Shown here: positions 27,053 through 33,076 of the stretch, one piece after another | Position numbering within the stretch: position 1 is the stretch's first letter | Layout of the letters: every line of letters starts with the position of its first letter | From: a virus | Reading direction: 5' to 3' (one strand) | Length of the DNA: 64,000 nucleotides | Virus record (IMG/VR): IMGVR_UViG_3300015171_000001 | Coordinates: 1 to 64,000 of that record | Made by a program: the position numbers and the translations under genes | The notes under the pieces: model-generated | Seen by the model: the letters and a program-made list of their open reading frames with translations, nothing else | What the model was told of the DNA's origin: nothing | Database searches by the model: none

Positions 27053-28467
27053 AGTTTAATTAAGTTAGTCCCCAATGCCCAAAAATATTGATTAGCACCA
27101 AAAATATTACCATAAAAAGCACTTATTGTTTCAACTGATGCTGAATTTATTGTAGATCCTGTTGATTGAGCAAATCCGGTTCCTGAAGGAAGCACATATG
27201 CTGGTGCAATAGATGTACTCGAACTCATAATTAACATATAGGTTTGTCCGATAACTGGATTTGCAAATACAGGATTGTATGTACTTCCAGTCAAAATAAT
27301 ATATTGAACTAATCCATTTGCCCAATTGATGGCAGAACTGCTTGCTTGAAATATAGTAGCTCCTTGAGAATTTAATGTATAACTTGCTGTATTAGAATTT
27401 GATGCATAAGAAGAAGTGCCTAACAATGAACCAGTAATTGATCCTGTATAAGATCCAGTGAAAGAACCTGTATGACTTCCAGACATTAATCCATTTAAAC
27501 TTCCTGTATAAGAACCTGTGAAACTTCCAGAAGTGTTTCCACAATATAAACTACCTGTAATAGAAACACTTCCTGTAAATATTTGAGTATTTCCCAAACT
27601 ATTACCAAAAATATTAGATCCGGTACTAAATTCGGTAGATGCAGTTATAAAATTTGTATAAATAATAGAGATAGAAGCAGTTCCAATAACATTTAAATTT
27701 CCTGTTATTGTTTGATTTCCTGTAAAGGAATTTGCTCCCAAAGTAGCACCATTTGTTGTGTAGGATGCTGTTGATGCATTCTGTGCAAATCCAGCATAAG
27801 AAGAGGATGTTACAGTAGCACCACCAACAATATACGAGGCGGTAGATGCGTTTGCTGCATTATTTGAGAAGGAGGCAGTTCCTAAGAAAGATCCAGTAAA
27901 GCTTCCAGTGAATGATCCGCTATTTAAACCTAACGCATTTAGAGCATATGAAGCCGTTGTAGAAAATGATGAACTTACTGAATTTAAATTATAACTAGAA
28001 GTTTGTGATAATGTAGAACTGGAAGCATAACTTGAAGAATTTGAAAAAGTTGCATAACTAGATGTTCCTAATAAACTACCCGAAAAACTTCCAGTGAATG
28101 ATCCACTATTTAAACCTACTGCATTTAGAGCATATGAAGCCGTAGTTGCATTACCAGCCACTAAGGAAAAACTTGAAGTTCCTAATAACGAACCTGTAAA
28201 ACTTCCTGTATGAGAGCCAGTAGTTATTCCATTAAAACTGCCAGTATGTGATCCCGTGAAAGAACCTGTGAAAGAGCCAGTAGTTATTCCAGAAATATAA
28301 GATGCTGTTGAGGCATAAGATGCGGATGGTACTATAGCTCCTACAGCAAGATAAGAAGCGGTAGAAGTATATGATGCACTCACACAATTAGATGCGGTCG
28401 CAAATAAAGTACCTCCTACAGTTAAATTTCCAGTTAATGTTGTGGAATCAGTTAAAATAATCGACAT
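27049..28467 (-). CDS. GSFTG/TASYA-repeat fibre protein
   Basis: 472 aa dominated by repeats. GSFTGSFTG and GSHTGSF units (about residues 60-110, 125-135, 190-200, 315-350) alternate with TASYA or SSSYA units. This gives a regular Ser/Thr/Gly pattern compatible with a beta-solenoid or trimeric fibre shaft. The N-terminus (LTDSTTLTGNLTVGGTLFATAS) resembles the T-x-x-G-N-L-x-V-G-G-T start of phage fibre proteins. The C-terminal 110 residues are non-repetitive and hydrophobic and may form a knob. It is unusual in being on the minus strand, away from the structural operon. Confidence 0.75.
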   Translation of the reverse strand: MSIILTDSTTLTGNLTVGGTLFATASNCVSASYTSTASYLAVGAIVPSASYASTASYISGITTGSFTGSFTGSHTGSFNGITTGSHTGSFTGSLLGTSSFSLVAGNATTASYALNAVGLNSGSFTGSFSGSLLGTSSYATFSNSSSYASSSTLSQTSSYNLNSVSSSFSTTASYALNALGLNSGSFTGSFTGSFLGTASFSNNAANASTASYIVGGATVTSSSYAGFAQNASTASYTTNGATLGANSFTGNQTITGNLNVIGTASISIIYTNFITASTEFSTGSNIFGNSLGNTQIFTGSVSITGSLYCGNTSGSFTGSYTGSLNGLMSGSHTGSFTGSYTGSITGSLLGTSSYASNSNTASYTLNSQGATIFQASSSAINWANGLVQYIILTGSTYNPVFANPVIGQTYMLIMSSSTSIAPAYVLPSGTGFAQSTGSTINSASVETISAFYGNIFGANQYFWALGTNLIKL

Positions 28468-28470
28468 ATC

Positions 28471-28478
28471 AATAAATA
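28471..28478 (-). promoter_or_regulatory. TATTTATT start-proximal box
   Basis: Minus strand TATTTATT, three bases before ATG 28467 of the repeat fibre gene, consistent with late expression. Confidence 0.5.
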
Positions 28479-28509
28479 GTTGTCAATTTCAAATTAAATT
28501 ATATTTTTG

Positions 28510-28538
28510 TTGACATTTTATAAAAAATATGATATAAA
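28510..28538 (+). promoter_or_regulatory. Sigma70-type promoter with conserved spacer
   Basis: TTGACA (28510-28515), 17-base spacer containing TATAAAAAAT and ending TGA, then TATAAA (28533-28538). Nine bases separate it from ATG 28548. Divergent from the fibre promoter at 28471. Confidence 0.65.
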
Positions 28539-28547
28539 TAAAGTATT

Positions 28548-28679
28548 ATGAAAATTTCAAAATATATAATCGAATTGCCTATTACATCAAATCAGTATAT
28601 TTTTTCTGATTGGATTAAGAATTTCAGAACAGATTGGACAGATTCAATTGGATCAAATTTGGTAGAGGGAAGTGATTGA
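28548..28679 (+). CDS. Small protein (43 aa)
   Basis: Starts nine bases after a strong -10 box. The product begins MKISKYIIELPITSNQY and ends NLVEGSD. No family recognised. Placement right behind a consensus promoter and at the head of a five-gene run supports it being translated. Confidence 0.45.
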   Translation: MKISKYIIELPITSNQYIFSDWIKNFRTDWTDSIGSNLVEGSD

Positions 28680-28702
28680 AAAATAATATATAATTATAAA
28701 AT

Positions 28703-28873
28703 ATGAATACAAATAAACTTTTATTAATATTGATTCTTGGTTCATTTGCAATGACAATGTTTCTTCTCCATATGCAATCGGAAGAAAATATACAAATGGC
28801 AAAACAAGGATTAGAACAAAGAGTTATTGGTTCGGGATTTAATACAAATATAATCTGGGTAAAAAAAGATTAA
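28703..28873 (+). CDS. Small membrane protein (56 aa)
   Basis: One N-terminal hydrophobic segment (LLLILILGSFAMTMFLL, residues 6-22) followed by a polar 34-residue domain. It could be a single-pass membrane protein. The TAATG junction couples it to the next gene. No family recognised. Confidence 0.55.
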   Translation: MNTNKLLLILILGSFAMTMFLLHMQSEENIQMAKQGLEQRVIGSGFNTNIIWVKKD

Positions 28874-29193
28874 TGAAAGTTTCTGAAATTAGTTTTTCAA
28901 AAATACACAATCCTCATAAACAAATGATGATTGATTGGATTTCTAAAAATACAGTATTAAAAGAACAAATTAACTCTTCTGAAACAAATGGAATGCTTCT
29001 TCTAATTAAAAATGAAGAGGCAGAAAGAATTCCATTAAAAAGATTAATGAAACATGGATTAGAAAGTTTTGTGATTATTCATAAAAAATCTTTATCAATA
29101 GACAATATTATAAAAATGGATTCTGTAGAACAACCGGATGGATTTTATGAATTGAATGAATATTGGAACATTATAATGATAACCGAAGTATGA
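28873..29193 (+). CDS. Hypothetical protein (106 aa)
   Basis: A mixed alpha/beta protein with no family I recognise: MKVSEISFSKIHNPHKQMM, then MLLLIKNEEAERIPLKRL. It is coupled on both sides: TAATG with the upstream small membrane protein and ATGA with the downstream gene. This suggests the three are made together. Confidence 0.6.
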   Translation: MKVSEISFSKIHNPHKQMMIDWISKNTVLKEQINSSETNGMLLLIKNEEAERIPLKRLMKHGLESFVIIHKKSLSIDNIIKMDSVEQPDGFYELNEYWNIIMITEV

Positions 29194-29615
29194 AAAAAAC
29201 TTTAAAAGATATATTGCTCCTAATTTTTTCAGAAGATTTGATTATTACTAAAAAAAATATAGTAGAATCATTTAAAATTTCTAATAAATCACCTCTGGAT
29301 TATTCAAGAAATTGCCCAATATGTCTTGCTATAAAAGATAAAGTAAATAATATTTTGGATATTGTAAATTTTCCAGAAAATAATGTTAATTTAGATGTTC
29401 AAATTGATAAAAATTTTTTTGATTTTTACACATATTCGTCCAACCAAATTAATAAAAACTTGGAAGAAAAAATGCAGTTAAGCGTTCCAAATCATTTATT
29501 TTCTTGGATAACTATATTCGACAGAGAATTTTTAAAAATATTGGGGAATAAAGAAGAAGAAAATAATTTTATTGACTCTTTTAAAGATACTAAATTTTCT
29601 ATAAAACTTATTTAA
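29190..29615 (+). CDS. Hypothetical protein (141 aa)
   Basis: Taken from ATG 29190, which overlaps the previous stop as ATGA; an upstream TTG at 29163 would add nine residues. The N-terminal half is helical and basic (KKTLKDILLLIFSEDLIITKK) and contains a lone NCPICLAIKDK cysteine pair. The C-terminal half is acidic. It ends five bases before the left repeat of the IS607-type element, whose insertion did not disrupt it. Confidence 0.55.
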   Translation: MKKTLKDILLLIFSEDLIITKKNIVESFKISNKSPLDYSRNCPICLAIKDKVNNILDIVNFPENNVNLDVQIDKNFFDFYTYSSNQINKNLEEKMQLSVPNHLFSWITIFDREFLKILGNKEEENNFIDSFKDTKFSIKLI

Positions 29616-29619
29616 ATTG

Positions 29620-29633
29620 AACTTTTGTGTTGA
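29620..29633. repeat. Left 14-bp flank repeat of IS607-type element
   Basis: AACTTTTGTGTTGA; matches AACTTTTGTCTTGA at 31619-31632 with one mismatch. The two copies bracket the tnpA-tnpB pair and are taken as the element boundaries. Confidence 0.5.
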
Positions 29634-29638
29634 GATAT

Positions 29639-30961
29639 CTAAACAGTACAAATCTTAAACATATTATATAATAATACATTGGATTTAATACTATTTAAAC
29701 TAAAAACTTTAAATAATTTTGTGTTTAAAGAAATTCGGTATCTGATTTCCGACTTTTTTAAGATTTGGCTAAATTCCTTCCAAGATTCGACAACACTTCC
29801 GAGAACGATATTCTTCCGACGACACCACTCTCGAATTAATTGTTGATCAAACTTCGGATAAAATTTATCCTTCTTTTTTTGAATGTAACATTCAAATCCT
29901 CTTCTTCCAATTTCTATTGAAGCAGAAATTGGATCAAATTCTTCATAATTAATATTTCCTATTAAACTACTATAACACGGATTAATTTCTACTAATTTTA
30001 AATTGTAAATATTGCACCATTTTGTTAAATTATTTAAAAATAATCCTTTTAACCATTTACTCTGACATAATCTATTTAATTCTTTGCAAGGTAAATTTTT
30101 ATTAAAACTTAGAGATTCTACAGAAATATTTCCAACATGAAAAGATTTACATTTTGTGATTATGTCTTTTATAATCTGGTAATATTCATGTTTTAATTTA
30201 TTATGTAAATATTTTGATTTTTTGTGTGAAGAACTTTCTTCACTTTTTATAGTTAATTTGGAAAGATCATAACAAAATTTGTGAATAATTTTTTGGTTAT
30301 TATTTTTATCAAATTCTAAAATAGAACAACCGATATAATTTGGATTTAAATCTATTCCAAGAATCCTGTTAGATTTTGTTTTAAATTGTTCGTGTAATTT
30401 TAATATTGTTTCATCATAACCAACACAAATATGAGTTTTAGAAATCATAATAGAATAAGATAACAAATTTTGTTGACTCAATTCATTTATTTTATTAAGT
30501 AATTTATTATAATTTTTGCTTAAATTTGGTAGTTTTAAATTAATATGTTCTTTTCTATTTAATTTAAATATTATTTGATTATTTTTAAGTTCAAATTTAA
30601 AATATCTATTTCCTCGAACTTTAAGTTCTCCTTGTAAATTTAGTGGAGATAATTTATTTTCTCGAAATTGTTCTTTAGTTATTTTATTCTTACATCTTTG
30701 TAAAAAATTAAACTTTCCTCCAAATATAATTTTCTTATCTTTATGTTTAGAAAACATAAATTTTGCATCACAAATTGCATAAAGTTGTATTCTTTTGGAT
30801 AATAAATTAATATTTTTAAGATTAGAAACAAATTTTTCTATTTCTTTTTGGCTTAAGTTTTCCTGAAATCTATTAAACGCAAAATGAATAGCATTATTAT
30901 ATTGTTTCAATAATAGACTAAAATCATAATCTGAAGAATATGGAATTTTAATGGTTTGCAC
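29639..30961 (-). CDS. tnpB: TnpB, RNA-guided nuclease-like, zinc ribbon absent
   Basis: 440 aa. The RuvC catalytic residues are all visible: Asp204 in ILGIDLNPNYIG, Glu282 in ISVESLSF and Asp343 in EEFDPISASIEIGRRG. The CxxC...CxxC zinc ribbon normally between the last two motifs is missing; EINPCYSSLIGNI runs straight on. TnpB proteins are guided by an omega RNA from the element end and aid element persistence. The stop lies only about ten bases from the left boundary, so any omega RNA scaffold must come largely from the tnpB 3' coding sequence. Confidence 0.85.
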   Translation of the reverse strand: MQTIKIPYSSDYDFSLLLKQYNNAIHFAFNRFQENLSQKEIEKFVSNLKNINLLSKRIQLYAICDAKFMFSKHKDKKIIFGGKFNFLQRCKNKITKEQFRENKLSPLNLQGELKVRGNRYFKFELKNNQIIFKLNRKEHINLKLPNLSKNYNKLLNKINELSQQNLLSYSIMISKTHICVGYDETILKLHEQFKTKSNRILGIDLNPNYIGCSILEFDKNNNQKIIHKFCYDLSKLTIKSEESSSHKKSKYLHNKLKHEYYQIIKDIITKCKSFHVGNISVESLSFNKNLPCKELNRLCQSKWLKGLFLNNLTKWCNIYNLKLVEINPCYSSLIGNINYEEFDPISASIEIGRRGFECYIQKKKDKFYPKFDQQLIREWCRRKNIVLGSVVESWKEFSQILKKSEIRYRISLNTKLFKVFSLNSIKSNVLLYNMFKICTV

Positions 30962-31553
30962 TTAATAATTCTTTTTTAATTTTATTTAATTTTCTTCTTT
31001 GAGAATACATTTTAGTAGAAAAATGATGGATAATACTGACTAAATCTTCCACCATTTCTTGTTCATTGGTTTTATTTTGAATTGTATTATTAATAACTAA
31101 AATTTTTGTGCCAAAATACTTAAAAATATTTTCTAATAATTCAAATCCAAATCTTACCAATCTATCTTTATTTTCAACAATAATTAATTCAATTTTTCCA
31201 TTAATAACATCTTGTAATAAGTTATTAAAATTGTTTCTATCAAAATTCATTCCGCTTTTTATGTCTTCGTACTGAACATCTATTTTTATATTATTAGAAA
31301 TACACCAATTATAAATTCTATTTGTTTGTTCCTTTAATTGAGCTTTTCTATCTCCCGAAGAAACTCTGGAATAAGAAATATTTATTTTTTCCTTTTTTTC
31401 TTTTTTTAATCCGATAATTTTATAAACATCATCATCATTATAGATGTAATGATTATTATTAATTTTATTAAATTTAATAAGGCCAGATTTAATATAATTG
31501 TGCAAAGTTTGATGGGTTATTCCAAGAATTTTCTTTACTTCTTTTGCTTTCAT
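30948..31553 (-). CDS. tnpA: IS607-family serine recombinase TnpA
   Basis: 201 aa. Residues 1-45 form a MerR-like DNA-binding helix-turn-helix (KEVKKILGITHQTLHNYIKSG). The catalytic domain follows with ISYSRVSSGDRKAQL, where Ser65 is the expected nucleophile, then IVENKDRLVRFGFELLE and a C-terminal EQEMVEDLVSIIHHFS helix. These are standard for the small serine recombinases of IS607 elements. It appears intact. TATTTATA lies ten bases upstream of its start (31564-31571, minus strand). Confidence 0.9.
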   Translation of the reverse strand: MKAKEVKKILGITHQTLHNYIKSGLIKFNKINNNHYIYNDDDVYKIIGLKKEKKEKINISYSRVSSGDRKAQLKEQTNRIYNWCISNNIKIDVQYEDIKSGMNFDRNNFNNLLQDVINGKIELIIVENKDRLVRFGFELLENIFKYFGTKILVINNTIQNKTNEQEMVEDLVSIIHHFSTKMYSQRRKLNKIKKELLSANH

Positions 31554-31618
31554 TATTAATAAGTATAAATAACTTTATTAAAAAATCAATTATTTTTAAT
31601 ACTTTTATATAATAATGA

Positions 31619-31632
31619 AACTTTTGTCTTGA
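31619..31632. repeat. Right 14-bp flank repeat of IS607-type element
   Basis: AACTTTTGTCTTGA, partner of 29620-29633. Its last four bases are part of the -35 TTGACA of the next promoter. Confidence 0.5.
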
Positions 31633-31657
31633 CATTTATAAAAAATGTGGATATAAT
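31629..31657 (+). promoter_or_regulatory. Consensus sigma70 promoter, leaderless geometry
   Basis: TTGACA (31629-31634), a 17-base spacer with TATAAAAAAT, then TATAAT (31652-31657) and six bases to ATG 31664. Confidence 0.75.
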
Positions 31658-31663
31658 TAATAA

Positions 31664-31888
31664 ATGAGCGAAAATTTATACATAATTGATTGGAAGGAGT
31701 TCCCAAAAAAGTCATCTGTCCAAAAATTGACAAATAATAGAACTGGAAAGACTTATATCAGATCAACTTCTTTAGATGAAGCTTCTATTGAATTTAATAG
31801 AGTCTTTCCATATAGAAAGTTGCTTACTATTGTAAAGGAAGAAAAAGAAATTTTGCCAGAAATTCCAGATACATTAGAATCTGAATGA
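31664..31888 (+). CDS. Hypothetical protein (74 aa)
   Basis: A small acidic protein (LYIIDWKEFPKKSSVQKL, RTGKTYIRSTSLDEASIEF). No family recognised. It is headed by a consensus promoter whose -10 box is six bases from its ATG, with no Shine-Dalgarno, so it is a good example of a predicted leaderless gene. Confidence 0.65.
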   Translation: MSENLYIIDWKEFPKKSSVQKLTNNRTGKTYIRSTSLDEASIEFNRVFPYRKLLTIVKEEKEILPEIPDTLESE

Positions 31889-31972
31889 GTTGTATTTATC
31901 AATATATCCGTATTATTTGATAATATTGGCATACTTTGTGCTTAATATTAATTGATAATAAAGGAGATAAAT

Positions 31973-32164
31973 ATGACTATAGAAAAAACATTCGTAATTA
32001 ATTCATCAGATGATTCTATGGATAAATTAAAATCGTACTTCGCAGAAGGATTCGTTGTGGCTAAAAAAGAATTTTTGGGAGTAGATGTGTATGGTAGAAT
32101 TAATAAATTGGTGACTATTAAAAAAAATAGTTCCGTAAATTATAAATTTTTGAGCGAAGCTTGA
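31973..32164 (+). CDS. Hypothetical protein (63 aa) with strong Shine-Dalgarno
   Basis: Start ATG 31973 is chosen because AAAGGAG precedes it by seven bases; an upstream in-frame start at 31952 has no support. The product is a compact alpha/beta protein (KTFVINSSDDSMDKLKSYF, then GFVVAKKEFLGVDVYGRI). No family recognised. The strong ribosome-binding site is unusual here and shared only with hsp20, suggesting abundant, host-type translation. Confidence 0.6.
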   Translation: MTIEKTFVINSSDDSMDKLKSYFAEGFVVAKKEFLGVDVYGRINKLVTIKKNSSVNYKFLSEA

Positions 32165-32172
32165 TTATTTGT

Positions 32173-32201
32173 TTGACAATTTTTAGTAAATAGAATATAG
32201 T
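32173..32201 (+). promoter_or_regulatory. Promoter of the tRNA cluster
   Basis: TTGACA (32173-32178), 17 bases, TATAGT (32196-32201). The expected start is near 32208, about 30 bases before the first tRNA. Confidence 0.65.
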
Positions 32202-32214
32202 TATTATTACGATA

Positions 32215-32232
32215 GTTGATCTTTGATAGAAA
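32215..32232 (+). repeat. 18-bp repeat before the first tRNA
   Basis: GTTGATCTTTGATAGAAA, identical to 32393-32410; it lies four bases before the 5' end of the class II tRNA. Confidence 0.6.
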
Positions 32233-32236
32233 ATAT

Positions 32237-32331
32237 GGGTTCGTAGTGTAATTGGTAAGCACAAACAGATTTATATCCTGTGCGCCCCTGAATAGGGCTT
32301 AGCCTCGGTTCAATTCCGAGCGAACCTACCA
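32237..32331 (+). tRNA. Class II tRNA, probably Leu-type, anticodon UAU as read
   Basis: Acceptor GGGTTCG/CGAACCT with G-U at the first pair, U8-A9, D arm with GG in the loop, T arm CTCGG-TTCAATT-CCGAG and encoded CCA (32329-32331). A long variable arm (GCCC/GGGC stem) and A73 mark a Leu-type class II tRNA. The anticodon stem is irregular: ACAGA (32265-32269) faces CCTGT (32277-32281), leaving an A-C mismatch below a loop TTTATAT, and one extra A precedes the stem. Read this way the anticodon is UAU (32272-32274), not a Leu anticodon. It may be degenerate, or a base may be wrong. Confidence 0.7.
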
Positions 32332-32392
32332 TCCATAGTGGAAAAGATTTTGCTAGTTTGTTAAAATTGATATATAATTATCAATATGTTAG

Positions 32393-32410
32393 GTTGATCT
32401 TTGATAGAAA
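32393..32410 (+). repeat. 18-bp repeat before the initiator-type tRNA
   Basis: Second exact copy of GTTGATCTTTGATAGAAA, seven bases before the tRNA at 32417. Possibly a processing or duplication relic. Confidence 0.6.
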
Positions 32411-32416
32411 TTACAT

Positions 32417-32493
32417 CGCGGGAAAGACAAAAAGTTGAGTCGCTTCGCTCATAACGAAGAAATAGGGTCTTGGTGCAATTCCCCCTCCCGCAA
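32417..32493 (+). tRNA. Initiator-type tRNA-Met (CAU) with interrupted T stem
   Basis: Acceptor CGCGGGA/TCCCGCA with the C1-A72 mismatch that marks bacterial initiator tRNA, then A73. The D stem is GAC/GTC; the anticodon arm CTTCG-CTCATAA-CGAAG is perfect with CAU at 32450-32452. The T stem pairs as GGG(32465-32467) + GG(32472-32473) with CCCCC (32481-32485) only if TCTT (32468-32471) is looped out; the T loop is TGCAATT. The 3' end reads TCA rather than CCA, so CCA would need to be added. Confidence 0.65.
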
Positions 32494-32498
32494 TCATA

Positions 32499-32583
32499 AA
32501 GATACACACAGCAATCCAAAAAATATGGAAAGATAGAAGAAATTCTATCAAAACTCATGAAGGAGTCTAAACTGATGTATCTT
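32499..32583 (+). ncRNA. Candidate structured RNA between tRNA genes
   Basis: An outer helix AAGATACA (32499-32506) with TGTATCTT (32576-32583) encloses a perfect seven-pair hairpin GATAGAA-GAAA-TTCTATC (32532-32549) closed by a GNRA tetraloop, and a short ACTC/GAGT hairpin near 32553-32566. The multi-branch layout is tRNA-like but no anticodon or T loop can be assigned. It could be a decayed tRNA or a separate small RNA. Outer helix is followed by a U-rich run. Confidence 0.4.
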
Positions 32584-32591
32584 GTTTTTAT

Positions 32592-32664
32592 GCGATTGGT
32601 AGTTTAATTAGAATATCTATCTACCAGATAGAAGAATGTGGCTCTAATCCACACCAACGCTCCA
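32592..32664 (+). tRNA. tRNA-Gly-like, anticodon ACC
   Basis: Acceptor GCG-(A)-TTGG pairs with CCAACGC if A32595 is bulged. U73 and encoded CCA (32662-32664) follow; C2-G71, G3-C70 and U73 are glycine identity features. The anticodon arm is TCTAT-CTACCAG-ATAGA giving ACC at 32623-32625, which would read GGU. The T arm TGTGG-CTCTAAT-CCACA is perfect. The D loop is only five bases and lacks the GG pair. A34 in a glycine tRNA is atypical, UCC being expected. Confidence 0.65.
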
Positions 32665-32674
32665 GTTTTTCGCA

Positions 32675-32781
32675 GGACATTATACATGACGAGATATGAA
32701 AATAGGTGTAATGTCCCAGATAGGAGAGGTCAACGCTTAACATATTTTCTTGTTCTCGTTAAGTTTGTCATTGACCTCTCC
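32675..32781 (+). ncRNA. Two consecutive long hairpins, untranslated
   Basis: Hairpin 1 pairs GGACATTA (32675-32682) with TAATGTCC (32709-32716), extendable to 11 pairs. Hairpin 2 pairs GGAGAGGTCAA (32723-32733) with TTGACCTCTCC (32771-32781), with an inner CTTAAC/GTTAAG helix (32736-32741, 32758-32763). The 3' arm of hairpin 2 is also the -35 box of the promoter at 32771. It could be a small RNA at the end of the tRNA transcript, a processing signal or an operator. No U-tract follows, so it is not a classic terminator. Confidence 0.5.
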
Positions 32782-32799
32782 TTTAAAATAACATATAAT
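32771..32799 (+). promoter_or_regulatory. Sigma70-type promoter inside a hairpin arm
   Basis: TTGACC (32771-32776), 17 bases, TATAAT (32794-32799), then six bases (ATTAAA) to ATG 32806. The -35 box lies in the 3' arm of a long inverted repeat. Confidence 0.65.
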
Positions 32800-32805
32800 A
32801 TTAAA

Positions 32806-33066
32806 ATGAAATTAAAAGAAGCTGATGATAAGTTGTCCATGTATTTAATGCAACAAGAATGGTTACACAACCAAATTTCCAAATTATCAAATAAAATGGA
32901 AAAAACAAAAACATTAAATAGTTCTGATAGAAAGAAATTTAAGGAACTTTATGCCAGATTGCATTCTTTCAATAAAGAAATTGATAGTTTTATGTTAGAG
33001 AATTTTCAAACATCAAATATTAATGAAGTTAAAAAAGAAATAAAGAACATTTCAAGAGATATTTAG
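32806..33066 (+). CDS. Small coiled-coil protein (86 aa)
   Basis: Start ATG 32806 is fixed by the promoter ending six bases upstream; the open frame back to 32638 runs through the tRNA and hairpins and is not coding. The product is almost entirely helical and charged (MKLKEADDKLSMYLMQQEW, SDRKKFKELYARLHSF), likely a coiled coil. No family recognised. Confidence 0.65.
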   Translation: MKLKEADDKLSMYLMQQEWLHNQISKLSNKMEKTKTLNSSDRKKFKELYARLHSFNKEIDSFMLENFQTSNINEVKKEIKNISRDI

Positions 33067-33076
33067 ATTTGTTAAT

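Larger units (their letters stand above)
29630..31628 (-). mobile_element. IS607-type element with tnpA and tnpB
   Basis: About 2.0 kb holding a serine recombinase gene followed, with a 14-base overlap, by a TnpB gene, the standard IS607 order. A near-identical 14-bp direct repeat flanks it (29620-29633 and 31619-31632), giving approximate ends; exact crossover dinucleotides cannot be fixed here. Joining the flanks restores an intergenic region leading straight into TTGACA of the promoter at 31629. IS607 elements move by a circular intermediate via the serine recombinase, without long target duplications. Confidence 0.75.

Noticed and set aside
27049-28467. Repeat region considered as a CRISPR array or DNA-level tandem repeat locus
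   Set aside because: Repeats are codon-phased, degenerate and code for a continuous fibre protein; there are no constant-length spacers and no cas genes.
29639-31553. TnpB considered as a Cas12-type CRISPR effector
   Set aside because: Length is 440 aa, the partner is an IS607 serine recombinase, and no repeat array or adaptation genes are nearby.
32155-32340. Class II tRNA considered as an ochre suppressor (anticodon UUA)
   Set aside because: The loop register needed leaves the anticodon stem mostly unpaired; TAA, TAG and TGA all serve as ordinary stops in this window, so recoding is not supported.
32361-32558. Minus-strand frame of 65 codons over the tRNA cluster
   Set aside because: It is antisense to the Met tRNA and structured RNA, Cys/Tyr-rich, and has no start signal.
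32638-32805. N-terminal extension of the 32806 gene
   Set aside because: It would run through the tRNA-Gly-like gene and two hairpins; the promoter ends six bases before ATG 32806.
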